A stretch of 64,000 bases of DNA, taken from the NCBI RefSeq assembly GCF_004798865.1, contig NW_025335440.1, positions 806,001-870,000 of the forward strand, in the 5' to 3' direction. Source of the stretch: Varanus komodoensis (Eukaryota > Chordata > Lepidosauria > Squamata > Varanidae). Positions within the stretch are counted from its first letter, which is position 1. Every line of letters begins with the position of its first letter. Position numbers and translations under genes: made by a program. Positions 1 through 10,060 of the stretch are shown here, piece after piece. The notes under the pieces were generated by a model. It saw nothing but the letters and a program-made list of their open reading frames with translations, ran no database searches and was not told where the DNA came from.

Positions 1-445
1 CTCAACACACCAAAGGAGGCGTAGCTAACAATTAACAAGTTTCCGGGTAAATTCAGAGCCAGGGCTTTGCAGGAGGAAAGACAGATGGAGTCTTGGAGGT
101 GGGTTGCCCGAGGAGGAACAAGGGAGCGGAGACCTCAGCCCCATGATAGGTGCAGGTTCTTTCTACAAGCCTGAATCAAATCTGTTTGTGCTTCAGTCAG
201 TCCGTATTGAGAAGGCAAAGCTGAAGGATGCCTCAGATCCCCCTTTGCACCACATCAGCCCTGTACCTGGTGGCTGCAAGAACAAAAGCTCTGCTGGCTC
301 AGACGGCAAGACAAGCCCCCTCCTTTGTTCTCATAGGTGGGCAGCTTTGTCATCAGAACAGGCGCTGCTTCTCTACACATGGCTTGTTTCTTCGGACAAG
401 TTGCCCTGCCGTTTGGTTTGGAGGCTGTTTTGAGTTGCATTTCTT
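1..445. other. No gene recognised
   Basis: Mixed-composition DNA without any repeat or protein family I recognise. Short open frames on both strands carry no known motif. Confidence 0.5.
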
Positions 446-622
446 GTATTTCCACCACACTTTTTTGCCTTTCGGGGAACTCACGGTGGCCTACACAATT
501 CTCCTACCCTCCAACAGCCCTGTGAGGTAGGTTGAGCTAAGAGCCTGCGACGGACCCTAAGTCACCCAGCGAGAAAGAGTCCCAGTCCCACAGTCCCAAC
601 CACAGTGCCACCTGGTTGCCAC
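446..622 (-). repeat. tRNA-headed SINE, reverse copy
   Basis: Read on the minus strand this follows the common squamate SINE order: a tRNA-like head (the complement of AACCACAGTGCCACCTGG near 597-614), then the complement of GTCACCCAGCGAG (near 560), then the complement of CCTGTGAGGTAGGTTGAG (near 519-536), and a tail towards 446. The parts are in the right order but diverged, so this is an old copy. Family name is from memory. Confidence 0.6.
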
Positions 623-904
623 CCTGGTAGTTGGTCATGTCATCCAAGCAGGGGTGATGCACCCACCGCAGGCGAGGTCCTGCCGCAGCCCCTTGCTTGG
701 CAAGAGTGGCCACACTCCCATGAGACGGAGGGAGGCAGGCAGGGAGGGAGGCTCCTCTGATGAGCAGCTCCCTCGCAAAAACCATCAACTCAAGCAGGGA
801 CGCTTTGTGTGACCTGTCACCTTCAAAGCACAAGCAAGGATCCTGGCACAGGGCAAAGCAAGGTTCCCCTGGCCTGCTCCTCCCATTATGGAAGCCCCCC
901 CCCC

Positions 905-1710
905 TTGTGGTTGAGGACTGGAGGGTGGCATCAGTGGTCCCAATTTTCAAAAAGGGTAGGAGAAAGGACATGGGGAACTATAGACCGGTTAGCCTTACGT
1001 TCATTGCAGGGAAAACAATGGAAAGGCTCATAATAGAGAGAGATCTAGTGATGCTAGATAGGGAAGGGAGGCTGGCAGCCACGCAACACGGCTTCCGCTA
1101 AAACAGGTCCTGCCAGACAAACCTTGTGGGATTCTATGACAAGGTTTCGAGGTGGCTAGATCAAGGGGATGCAGTGGATGTGGTTTACCTGGATTTCAGC
1201 AAGGCCTTTGACAAAGTGCCCCATGATATCCTGGTTGAGAAACTGAGGAGTTTTGGGATACACCAAAGCACTGTCCGGTGGATTAGGGCATGGTTGACTG
1301 ACCGAAAGCAGAAGGTAACCATTAGCGGGGAATCATTGGGATGGTGGCCAGTGACAAGCGGGGTCCCCCAGGGCTCTGTCCTGGGGCCGATCCTGTTTAA
1401 TCTTTTCATTAACGACATGGAAGAAGGGGTGAACAGTCTGCTGATCAAATTCGCAGATGACACTAAAACTGGAGCAGTGGCCACAACTGAGGAGCAGGTA
1501 CTCCAGATCCAGAAGGATCTGGCCAGACTATGGAAGTGGGCAGGAGACAACAGGATGGCGTTCAATGTGGATAAGTGCAAAATCTTGCACTTGGGGCACA
1601 GGAATAGGTGTCATAAGTACAGGATAGGGGACAAGAGGCTGGAGAGCAGCACTTGGGAAAGGGACCTCGGGGTGCTGGTTGACTGCAGGCTAAACATGAG
1701 TCAGCAGTGT
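905..1710 (+). mobile_element. CR1 LINE, reverse transcriptase part (first segment)
   Basis: A 5'-truncated CR1 non-LTR retrotransposon. Reading frame 1 carries reverse transcriptase motifs in order: VVPIFKKG and GNYRPVSLT near 935-1000, the catalytic block YLDFSKAFDKVPHD from 1186, the SGVPQGSVLGPILF block near 1360-1400, and the catalytic FADD at 1450-1461, followed by the LGHRN stretch near 1595. An in-frame stop at 1099-1101 and the missing endonuclease and ORF1 make it dead. It begins next to a C-run near 898-904. The element is interrupted at about 1710 by an inverted CR1 fragment and resumes at about 1937. Confidence 0.93.
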
Positions 1711-1936
1711 GATAGAAACACAGAAACAGAGCGAGTCAGGAGGGGTCTCCCGGGCCATCTAGTCTGACCTCCGGCACCAGCTGGCTCCGCTCATGACATG
1801 CTTACCATGTGGATGTCCAGCCTATCCTTGAACACCCGCACTGATGGGGCCTCAACTACCTCTGGTGGAAGCCCACTCCACACCCTCGGGGTTCTGACTG
1901 TCAGGAAGTGCCTCCTGGCATCCAAATGGAACCTTG
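1711..1936 (-). mobile_element. CR1 LINE 3' end inserted in inverse orientation
   Basis: About 226 bases of a CR1 3' end on the minus strand, with the terminal AGAAAC-type repeats at 1711-1730. The same segment occurs in sense at 2245-2440 and 42640-42830 and in antisense from 30186. It separates the Cys-Asp end of the first CR1 segment from the continuing KRANATLGC part. Flanks agree with a simple insertion but show no clear target duplication beyond about 3 bases, which fits CR1. Confidence 0.85.
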
Positions 1937-2440
1937 GCTGGTGTGGTGGTCAAGAGGGCGAACGCCACCCTTGGTTGCATAGCCAGAAGTGTGGCTTCTA
2001 GATCAAGAGAGGTATTACTACCACTGTACACGACTCTGGTGCGCCCGCAGTTGGAGTATTGTGTTCAGTTTTGGGCCCCTCATTACAGAAAGGATATAGC
2101 CAGGTTGGAGTCAGTGCAGCCTAGGGCCACGAGGTTGGTGGCCGGTTTGCAGGGGATGCCGTACGAGGCGAGGCTGAGGGAACTGGGTCTTTTCAGCCTG
2201 GAGAAGAGGAGACTTCCTGACTTCCTGAAGGGGAGACTTCCTGACAGTCAGGACCCCAAGGGTGTGGAATGGGCTTCCCCGAGAGGTCGTTGAGACCCCA
2301 CCGGTGCGGGTGTTCAAGGATAGGCTGGACTTCCACATGGTGGGCATGTCGTGAGCGGAACTGGCTGGTGCCGGAGGTCAGACTAGATGGCCTGGGAGGT
2401 CCCTTCTGACTCGCTCTGTTTCTATGTTTCTATGTTTGGG
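1937..2440 (+). mobile_element. CR1 LINE, C-terminal part and 3' end (second segment)
   Basis: Continuation of the host CR1 after the inverted insertion. It codes for the CR1 C-terminal stretch ([18 protein letters not shown], then [17 protein letters not shown]) in frame 2, then enters the 3' untranslated end and finishes with TTTCTATG repeats near 2420-2438. Around 2195-2245 a duplicated GAGACTTCCTGA marks an internal deletion: about 110 bases present in the copy at 30.2-30.9 kb are missing here. Confidence 0.9.
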
Positions 2441-3644
2441 CCTGCCTCCTCCTCTGGAGGCATCATAGGGTTTAGTCCGGAAAGGTGGGAGAGCTCCCAC
2501 AGAAAGGAATGCCAGTTTAGTCGGTTTTGCCTTGCTCCCCGGGACTTTAGAGGGGCCTGGACTACACGGAGGGGCAAATGGGCACTTGGAAGCGTGGAGT
2601 GGTGGCTGCACTGGCTCACCTCGGGCGGGGTCTGAGTGCTCCCCCTCTGAGAAGGGGCAGGCAGCGCTCTCAGGAGCCTGGCACAGAACAGCCCAGAACG
2701 GCAGTGCCCCTGAGCCTTCAGAGCTAGCATGACACAGAAAACTCGGCAGCATGTCAACGGGGGGTTTCCTGTGAGTTTTTTAGGCTTCTTATAAAAACTT
2801 ATGGGATTTTTTTTTTTGAGGGGGGAGTTGATATATAATAGTGATGCGCCAGTAAATGATATATGCTGATAAATTTGATATGATAAGATGAGAATGATCA
2901 AATAGTAAGATCAATAAGCCTCAACATTTAGCTTATTACAGTAGTGGTGAAAAAAGTCTGGTAAAAGCACATTTGGAAAGATTTTACTTAAAACAATGAA
3001 TTTTGCAGAAATTGGAAAATTCCCTCAATCGCAGTTCATGGCTTGGCAGGTGCGCAAGCCACTTGGAAAGCAGAACGAAAAATCAGAGTAAGGCCAAAGG
3101 CCACAGTGCCATGTTCCCTCCTAACCTGAACCAGAATGCCATGCTGGGGGGGTGGGGTGAGCTTCGGGAAGCTGGAGCAAAGCTGGGGGCTCAGGCCCTC
3201 CCAACGCCACTCCTCTGTTTCTACAAGGCCGGGTGGGGGGATTCAGCAGGACTCCATTTCAGTTTGTGTGATTCCTGGCTTGCTCTTATGTATGAACAGG
3301 AACTGTGGTTTAAGAAGAAGCCAACTAAACAAGCCAAGTTTTGCAGCTGGTTTGTTTGACAATTGTCTGTGTGAAGACAAGCCAAGAATGGTAGAAGCCG
3401 CAATTTAATCCTGGTTAAGTACACCCCTTGCCACTGGGGAGAGGCTGTGCTCAGACACACAGAGCCTAATCTACCCATGCTAAATCTGAGCTTAGTGTTA
3501 TCCCCGTAGAACTGGCAAGTTGAAACTTCAGCTATCCAAGTTGCTATGAAGTATAAATAGTCATACGGAAAAACGCAGAGTCCCTGGCTGTCTCGAAGTG
3601 GATGGTGTCCCTGCTGCATCTTTACAGGATGGGGTCGTGCCAAG
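2441..3644. other. No gene; AT-rich patch and a diverged repeat-like stretch
   Basis: 2441-2810 is GC-rich and featureless. 2820-3010 is AT-rich and looks unique, with many GATA and ATAA cores. 3260-3420 holds the direct repeat RACAAGCCAAG (near 3328 and 3378) and GCTGGTTTGTTTGA, and resembles an old interspersed repeat that I cannot name. Confidence 0.4.
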
Positions 3645-3835
3645 CGAAGCTAATGCAACCCTGCCACAGATAGTGCCACTCTAATTAGGGCTTGCGGGTG
3701 CTTCCACAATCACACTGCAAGGCTGCCATAAGCAAGGATAATTAGGAGGCCTTGGAAAACAGCCACCTGTCAAGTGGGACTCCCAGCCTCCGTCTGAGCT
3801 CAAGGCTGTAATTTCAGGACGTCGCACTGAACAAG
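3645..3835. promoter_or_regulatory. Candidate conserved noncoding block
   Basis: Unique-looking sequence with two TAATTAGG cores (near 3682 and 3739), GCTAATGCAA and CTGTAATTTC, between plain stretches. Homeodomain-type sites in a non-repetitive island suggest an enhancer. Conservation was not tested. Confidence 0.3.
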
Positions 3836-4503
3836 GGTACACCTCCCCTTAAAATAGGCACCGCCACCCCCCACCCCCACAGAGTTGGCCTGGCAGGCGC
3901 TGCGCAGTTACAGGAACGAGCCCTCGGGGGACTGGAGCGCCTGGGAAGATAAGCAGGAGGCGGGAATGCAGAGCAAACCGAGAGCGGCTTGTGCCTTCTC
4001 TGTTGCCAGGTGCCTTGTGGGCACGAGAAAAGCCAGTGAGCAGCAGACAGACAGAAAAAGCCTGGTGGCCGGCTTTTCCCTCTCCTTCGCCTTCATTCCT
4101 CCACTGAAGGGGCTTCCAGTTAAGGCTCTCATCATGCAATTGCCCTGTCTCGTCCATGGAACCTCAGCGGGGTTCAGATGGCCTTATTTCCCTCTGGAAA
4201 CCTTCCTGTGTTTTTTTCAGTGCTTCTGTCCTTTTCCTTATCAAGAAAAAAACTCAGTTTAGGAGGAAAATACAGAACGGCTTAGTCCTTTGTTGAGTGG
4301 TTGTGCTTCTGTGATAGAAGGGATGCTGCTTAAATATAGTAAAACCCCTAAGAGGTTCCCCTACAGACCCCGAGAGGTTCATGTCCGAAGGGCAGAGAAA
4401 TGGGTGGGAACTCCCCTCAGCAACCTGTGGGTGGCCGACCGGCATCCAGCTTAAAGGCCTTTCAGGACCTTGGAAAGCTCTACGAAACCTCGAGAAGAAA
4501 ATA
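3836..4503. other. No gene recognised
   Basis: C-rich run near 3860-3880, then mixed sequence up to the MITE. No motif-bearing frame. Confidence 0.5.
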
Positions 4504-4978
4504 CAGTGGGACCTCAGCTTGCCAACTTAATCCGTTCCAGGACTCTGGTCATGACCCAAATTGGTCGTGAGCCAAGTCATAGTTCCCCATAAGGGTCAAT
4601 GTAAATAAGGTTAATCCGTTCTGCAACTATTTTTTTTACTCACAAAAATGTGAAGCAAAGTGACAAAGAACAACAAAGATTGCAGCCATCTCCCCGCACC
4701 TGCCAGCGATCGTGTGGGGGTGGGGTGGGGTGGGGGAAGATGGGCACGATTGCGGATGTGCTCAGGCAGGGAACATGGGTGCAGTCACGACCATCTCCCC
4801 CCCCCCCCAGCACCATCGCAGCCATTGGCCCCTCCCCGCCACACGTGCAGGGAAGGCGGGCACGCTCCTGATCGTCACCCACTGCAGAGTTTGTGACCTG
4901 CAGCAAAATTTTTATGAAATTTCTGTTCGTGACCCGATTTGGTTGTGAACTGAGGTGTTCATGAGCTGAGGTACACTG
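4504..4978. mobile_element. Pogo/Tigger-like MITE, complete ends
   Basis: A 475-bp element flanked by TA on both sides (4502-4503 and 4979-4980). The left end CAGTGGGACCTCAGCTT pairs with the complement of the right end, CAGTGTACCTCAGCTCATG. The sub-terminal 11-mer TTAATCCGTTC occurs at 4527-4537 and 4611-4621. The right part has matching GTGACC and GTGAACTGAGG blocks. Ends, TA target and the 'AATCCGTTCC...CCCCATAAGG...AATGTAAATAAGG' style match Tigger/pogo non-autonomous elements of reptiles (from memory). No transposase frame: the GC-rich core 4690-4870 is unrelated filler. Confidence 0.85.
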
Positions 4979-5023
4979 TAAAGGGTTGGCCGCAGCATCA
5001 TTCATAGGAGGAAGGGGAAAAAA

Positions 5024-5050
5024 GTGTGTGTGTGTGTGTGTGGGGGGGGA
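5024..5050. repeat. (GT)n then G run
   Basis: Nine GT units followed by a run of G. Confidence 0.95.
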
Positions 5051-5164
5051 GAAGCATGAGAGAGTTCACACTTTAATGTGCCGTCATTCTCTTGTTTGTG
5101 GATGCCAATGTGCATGCTTTCCCTGAGCACAAGTGCTTTATAACAGACTTTCCCTGGCTGTAAA

Positions 5165-5300
5165 GATAGAAGGGTTTGAATTCAGGCAATGGACTGAGAA
5201 GATCCACTGAGATCCAAGGGACTTAAGTGGGCTTACTGTAGTTCCATGATTTCACTGGGTTAATTCTAAGTATGACTAAGATGGGGTTTTGGGCAGTGAA
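5165..5300. repeat. Possible diverged interspersed repeat
   Basis: The run GGGACTTAAGTGGGCTTACTG...GGGTTAATTCTAAGTATGACTAAG resembles the dispersed squamate motif 'CAATGGGACTTACTTCTGAGTA' that appears in three units at 48075-48255. Weak match by eye. Confidence 0.35.
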
Positions 5301-6732
5301 TTAATAACCACCAATTTGCTGTCTTTCAAGACCCCTGAAACTTCCTGCTGGGGGGGGGGGGGAACAGACCCTCTGCATCGCCTGACTAAATATCTGAACT
5401 TTCCATCTTGACATTTTTGAGCCATGGCTTTCCTGATTCCTATTGGCTTAACTGGAGAGGAGTGTACTTCTGAGCAGGTGCAGAGTGCTTTCCTTATGCC
5501 ACTGAGAAGGGCTCCAGGCAGGAGCTTGTGCAGGCTTGAATCTCAAGGGAAACCTCCTTTCCTGCTGCATGAGCTGCACTTCTAAGCTACAATTTTGTGT
5601 TCTGTTTGCTCACGAATTATTTTCGAGCCTCTCTTAGGTACTTGCTGGCAGGTGAAGCAGGACCCCCTGCTGATAGATATTGTAGTTCTCTCCCGGACTG
5701 ATAGGTAGTCAACATTAATCTGGGATATTCTTCTTCATTATGGATTTCCTGTCACGATCGGTCTCAGCTGCCATTTCTGCAGCTACAACAAGGCCTTCTG
5801 CTTCCAGCCAGAGCTAGCCAGGTACAGGCTGGCCATTGGAGCAGAAGTGAAGCCCTGCCACTGGGCCACAAGGCAGAAAGGAAGCCAAGGAGCAAGAGGC
5901 TGCCACGAGCCCAAATCATCCACTCACCCCGGGGATTTCTGGTGGCACTTCTGTACGGATCGCTGCTTTCCCCAGAGTTTATCCTAATGTGCAGCTAGAC
6001 ATATTTTGTGCAGTTGTAAAATGATAATGATGATATTAATACATTTTGCAGGGAAGTTAAGTTTTTGTGCAGTGGGGAATGTGGATACTCATCTTTGTTG
6101 CTTTACACTGGGAAAATTCTGGGAGCTGCTCATGCCCTGGAGATGCATGGAGCAGTCAGAAACAGTGCCAAGCACACACCCGGGTCCTGGGTGAACTTTC
6201 TCATCGTGTCTCCGCACCTCCGTGTCAGGTGCTGGTCGGCTGGGTCATGCTGTCTTACTGATGTAGCAGAATGGCCAGGTCTCGGGGGCAATGAGGGCAT
6301 GCTCCCGGGGGAGTCTGCTATGCTTGGTGAAGCAACTTCCAATCAGGGAGCGTGCCCAGATCAGTGGCCACCTGCCCTGGTGCCGAGGAACTGATGTAGC
6401 GAAGGCAGTGGCCCTTCCAGGGTGCCCAGGCTTCCTATTTCGCAGAGGAGAGCCCTCTGTTGCAGGCCGACCGCAGGGCCATGCTTGCAGGGGAAGGGTG
6501 TGCTGCCCAGCTCGGTTCAATGCCAGAGCGACACAGTGCCGGTGAAGGGCAGGGAGCGTTGCCCAGCCACAGGTGGGAGGGCTGACAGGACAGGTGGGCA
6601 CGTTCGTGGTCCCGCCCCTCCACAGTAAGAGTGCCTGCTTTGCTATTCAAATTGGAATCATTACTTGCAACTCGCATGGATGCTTATCAACCAGCACATG
6701 CAAATTACATGCACATTTGCGCCATCCGAGAA

Positions 6733-6835
6733 CCATTGTGGTAGAATGGCAAAGAGGGCAGGAGCAGCCACTTGGGTGACTCTGGGCAAATCACACACCC
6801 TCAGCCCAGCCCTCCTCACAGGGTCTACTCCATCG
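6733..6835 (+). repeat. tRNA-headed SINE fragment
   Basis: Carries the diagnostic internal block TTGGGTGACTCTGGGCAAAT, then CACACCCTCAGCCCAGCC and CCTCACAGGG, in the order of the GTGACCTTGGGC SINE family seen also at 17941-18150 and 46284-46410. The head is diverged and the tail is replaced by a microsatellite. Confidence 0.6.
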
Positions 6836-6868
6836 ATCGATTGATCGATCGATCCATCCATCCATCCA
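6832..6868. repeat. (ATCG)n / (ATCC)n microsatellite
   Basis: ATCG units pass into ATCC units. It sits where the SINE tail should be and may have grown from it. Confidence 0.9.
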
Positions 6869-6874
6869 GCTTGT

Positions 6875-7290
6875 ACTCCACTATACTAGTCCGAAGGCTC
6901 TCCAAGTGGTTTCCAATATTACATAAAATAACAGTATTTCATAAAATAACAATAATAAAAGCAACCTACAATAAAACTGAGAAATACTCAGCTAAAGTCA
7001 GATATCAATAAGTTAAAACACATTAAAGGTAAAAAACAGTATTCGAACCGGCAACCTTTCGATCTCCCTGCCCAGCAGCACAGCGGTTTAAACCACTGTG
7101 CCACCTGCAGTCCTTTAAATAATATCCAAGTATAAAACCAATGAATAAAATGCCTGGAGAAGAGGACCGTTTTTGTCTGGCGCTGAAAAGTTTGCATAGA
7201 TGGGGCCAGGTCAGCTGCTCTCAGAAGGCCATTCCCTAAATGGGGGCAGCCACCAAAAAGGCCTCAGTTCTATTTGCCATCCTGTTTACT
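6875..7290 (-). mobile_element. Old LINE 3' region, reverse copy
   Basis: Follows a dispersed squamate repeat read on the minus strand: CCAAGTGGTTTCCAATATTAC near the tail, an ATAAAATAACA-rich middle, and the block ATGGGGGCAGCCACC near 7238-7252. That last block recurs as GGGGTGCAGCCACC at 35198-35211. A Sauria-SINE head (7041-7113) lies inside. Probably L2-like, but family is uncertain. Confidence 0.5.
7041..7113 (-). mobile_element. Sauria SINE head fragment
   Basis: On the minus strand it reads as a tRNA-derived SINE head: CTGCAGGTGGCACAGTGG (start, near 7113), GTTTAAACCGCTGTG, then the pol III B-box-like GCCGGTTCGAATAC near 7041-7056. Only the first 70 or so bases are present. It is nested in the LINE at 6875-7290. 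Confidence 0.7.
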
Positions 7291-7296
7291 TCCTTA

Positions 7297-7420
7297 TACA
7301 TAATAAATTAATTAATTTTATCCCACCTTTTTCTCACAAAGAACCAAGAGTATCTTACATCCTCCTCCTCCTCCTACTCTCAATCTGATCCCCTAACAAC
7401 AGACTGAGGTAAGCTTCTTT
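7297..7420 (-). repeat. LINE tail, reverse copy
   Basis: Starts with AATAAATTAATTAATTTTATCCCACC, i.e. the complement of a GGTGGGATAAAATTAATT-type tail, followed by ACCAAGAGTATCTTACA and a CCT microsatellite. Diverged. Confidence 0.5.
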
Positions 7421-7934
7421 GAGTTCATTATAAGAAAAAAAACAGGATATAAATCCAGTCTAGTCCAGGACATCCGTCCGTCCATCCGTCCATTTTTGTC
7501 TTTTTTTTCCAGTGATGCATTTCTTCTTTTCAGCCACTTGCAAATGGCCATCCTGGTGTCTTCCCATCTGAATTCAGAGAAAAGTGAATGCTTGATCATT
7601 TGGAGAAGGGGATGGGCTGTTTTGGTGGCAATTTTCTTTGGACAAAATGGGAACCTGGGGGACCTAGGAAACTGGCAGTGCCCTTTCCTCACCCACACCA
7701 GAGCGCCCCCCCCCCCCCAGCCAGCACTGGATGCAACATGTTGCCACACGAATTCATCCCTCCAATTCCAGTTGCCACGGGAAGGAATTTGGCTCAGCCA
7801 GGGCAGCCGGGGGGAATGTGGGAAGCACCTCTGCCGCTCCTGTGTGCCTGTGAGCCGAGCAGAGGCTTGGCGTTGCCTCCCTATTCCCAGTGCTTAATTT
7901 TTTTCATGCACTGCCCACCCCGCACTGCGTAGGA
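7421..7934. other. No gene recognised
   Basis: Begins with a CCGTCCAT-type repeat (7467-7491). A C12-type run lies near 7708. Frames at 7393-7932 overlap on opposite strands without known motifs. Confidence 0.5.
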
Positions 7935-8270
7935 TGATTTATTTCCTTCGTACGTAACAGGCAGAGGGGATGCATAATTTTTGTCAGCTTGTATCAGACT
8001 TTGATAAAGTGGATTACTCGGATGCCTCATCAAATACTCCTTTAAGTTTAATGACTTGTCTGTTGCCGAGATCTTTTCCTGGCAGAACTCTTCTGCCTTG
8101 CACAGAAGATAAAGTCTAATTGTTGATTTCAGATGATGGAATTTTTTTACTGAGATTGCCCACGGTTCAGCCTCCATTTCCCCAGATCCATTTGGTAACA
8201 AGCCAGTGCAGTAAGACCCTGGGAGTGAATGAAGGGCCTTGAACGACGTTGACTGGCTGACCTCTTTTGC
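7935..8270. promoter_or_regulatory. Candidate conserved noncoding block
   Basis: AT-rich unique sequence with ACTTTGATAAAGTGGATTACT near 7998-8018, AGATAAAGTCTAATTGTTG near 8107-8125 and CAGATGATGG. GATA and ATTA cores are close together. The minus strand is open for 144 codons (8315-7881), but the translation shows no domain I know and codon use is unremarkable, so a regulatory block is more likely than an exon. Confidence 0.3.
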
Positions 8271-8799
8271 TCTAGGCGCCCATTCCAAATGCTGTTTCTG
8301 ATCTGTATCTGGCACTCTGTGGGGTTCAGGAGCTTCTTAAAACAGCCGATCTTGCCCTCAGTCGCTCATCCCTGCCTTTGTCCTTTGGGCACGGTGGCCT
8401 TTGAGAAGGGGATGGTTGGGGCGCAGCCACAGCCACACCAAAGCCCGCCACCACACCTACAACTGGGGAAGTCTGGCAGCTGTGCCCACCCTCAGTCCTT
8501 TGGGCTGCCTTTCCCTGGAAGCAGGTGCGTATATATCTGCTATGACTTCCTTTCCTCCCCTTTCTCTGAATAATATTTTACTTCAGGGAGTCAAGTTTCT
8601 GTCAGCTCAAGGGCCAAATTCTCTATTGCAGAAACTCCCAGAATTGGGCAGAGCCAAAGGCCAAAGGGGTGGACCCAAAATACCCCCCCCCCACGCCAGC
8701 ATAACTTACTTCACAGCCCTGTGTGTACGAGTAAAAGCAGAGTTCACAGAAGTTGCCAAGTCCGCTCTGGAGCTTGGTCTCTCTTGTGCCCTTTCCAAA
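8271..8799. other. No gene recognised
   Basis: Balanced sequence with a short C run near 8685. A 167-codon frame (8401-8904) has no recognisable motif. Confidence 0.5.
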
Positions 8800-9145
8800 T
8801 TGGTATCTCCGCCCTTTTGCATGAGCATTTCTGAATCTTCCCCCAGCCATTTGCATCCATTCTATGCATTACAGGAAAGGATGCCTTCCCTTTGCATTGA
8901 CTGAAACGCATGTGCACACTTGTCAAAAGTACGCACATTTATGCACGTGTGCTGGAGATTCAAATGCTTGAATGCAATTTTGGTTTTTTGTGGGGGTGGG
9001 CAGGATCCATGAATCACATCAAAAGCTCGGCTTTGCATGGACATCAACGTCAGATTGCATTTGAGTCTGTTTTGGTCCAGAAGGTGCAAACAGGATCAAA
9101 CCTGAAAGCATGACCTGAGATGAATTTCTCCCCTATCCCTAGCAT
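8800..9145. repeat. TGCACATTT-type repeat, copy 1
   Basis: Contains CCATTTGCATCCATTCTATGCATT, TGTGCACACTTGTCAAAAG and TACGCACATTTATGCACG, with tail-like text CTGAAAGCATGACCTGAG. Similar blocks recur at 15541, 31078, 38070, 45060, 58930 and 63145. Probably an unnamed or unrecognised interspersed family. Confidence 0.4.
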
Positions 9146-9990
9146 TTTCCTAGTCCCACCGCTTATGGGGCGTTGGGTGTTGACCTTGGAATCCATCCTG
9201 ATGCTTCAGTTGGAACAACTCACTCCCACGGCAAGCACGGGGATGCCGCCCAGGTGGGCTCTCTAAGGCACCAAGCTACCTTGTCCCAGGTCCTTCTGAG
9301 AAAATGGGGCTGCTCAGGGATGTCCAAATGGAAGGGGGTCTGCCCCACCTGCATCTCTGTGCAGCCACCAGGATCTGAACCACTCTACAGCCCCATGTGC
9401 TCCCCAGACCCAGGCAAAGTCCCTGGCTCGGCTGGAGCTCCCGGGCCCTGAGCACCAGCTCTGGCGCCTGGGGAAGAGCTGTGTACGGACAGCCCCTTCC
9501 CTCCACCCTTTGCCTCACCAAGGAAGTTCGTCCTGACTTGCTGTGGTCCTTCCTGGATGCCGCCAGAACCCCCACCTGCTTCACTGGGCCCTGCCTGCCC
9601 ACCTGCCCACCTCGCTCTGCCCTGCAGGTGGACCCCGTCAGCCTTACCTCACCCAGGTACCTGTGCTTCTCTGGTCTGCCTCGTGTTCCTGCTCTTTCCC
9701 TGGTCTTGTCTTCCTGGTGGCTGACGCCAGGCTCTCCGTTGACTATACCTGTTCTTTTGGCCCTCAACTAGGCCTTGCACTGTTCTTGGATCATGCCTGG
9801 GCTTGCAGCCCTCCACCAGACTCTCCTCACCCTAGGTGCTGCTGCCGAGCTCTGCCCTGGTTCCTGCCACCTGCTGCCTAGACTCTGACAAGAACAGCTA
9901 AGCCGGCAGCAGCCAGGGCTGCAGGTCCAAGCCAGAGTTCATTGAGGGTCTCCCTCGCCTGGGCTTGCTGCTTGCTGGCACTTCCGGAGA
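9146..9990. other. GC-rich, no gene recognised
   Basis: 9400-9880 is CT-rich and open on both strands (9397-9771 plus, 9767-9276 minus), a composition effect. No domain seen. Confidence 0.5.
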
Positions 9991-9992
9991 GC

Positions 9993-10060
9993 ACTTTATT
10001 TTATTTATTTATTTATTAAAACATTTTTATGCCGCCCCATTCGCCGAAGCCTTGACCCCA
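9993..10060 (-). repeat. LINE tail (TTTA)n...GCCGCCCC, reverse copy
   Basis: Complement of the tail seen in sense at 25990-26060: ATTTATTTATTTATT followed by TTTTTATGCCGCCCCATTCG and CCGAAGCCTTG. The near-identity of the two copies over about 50 bases indicates one family. Confidence 0.8.

Larger units (their letters stand above)
4981..6732. other. No gene recognised
   Basis: Contains the GT microsatellite, a G12-type run near 5351, and a possible old repeat at 5165-5300. 5760-5990 is balanced unique sequence. Small frames near 6006-6601 overlap on both strands without known motifs. Confidence 0.5.

Noticed and set aside
7881-8315. 144-codon minus-strand frame as a possible exon
   Set aside because: It lies in AT-rich DNA where it is more notable, but no protein family is recognisable and no clear splice signals bound it. 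Kept as a noncoding candidate.
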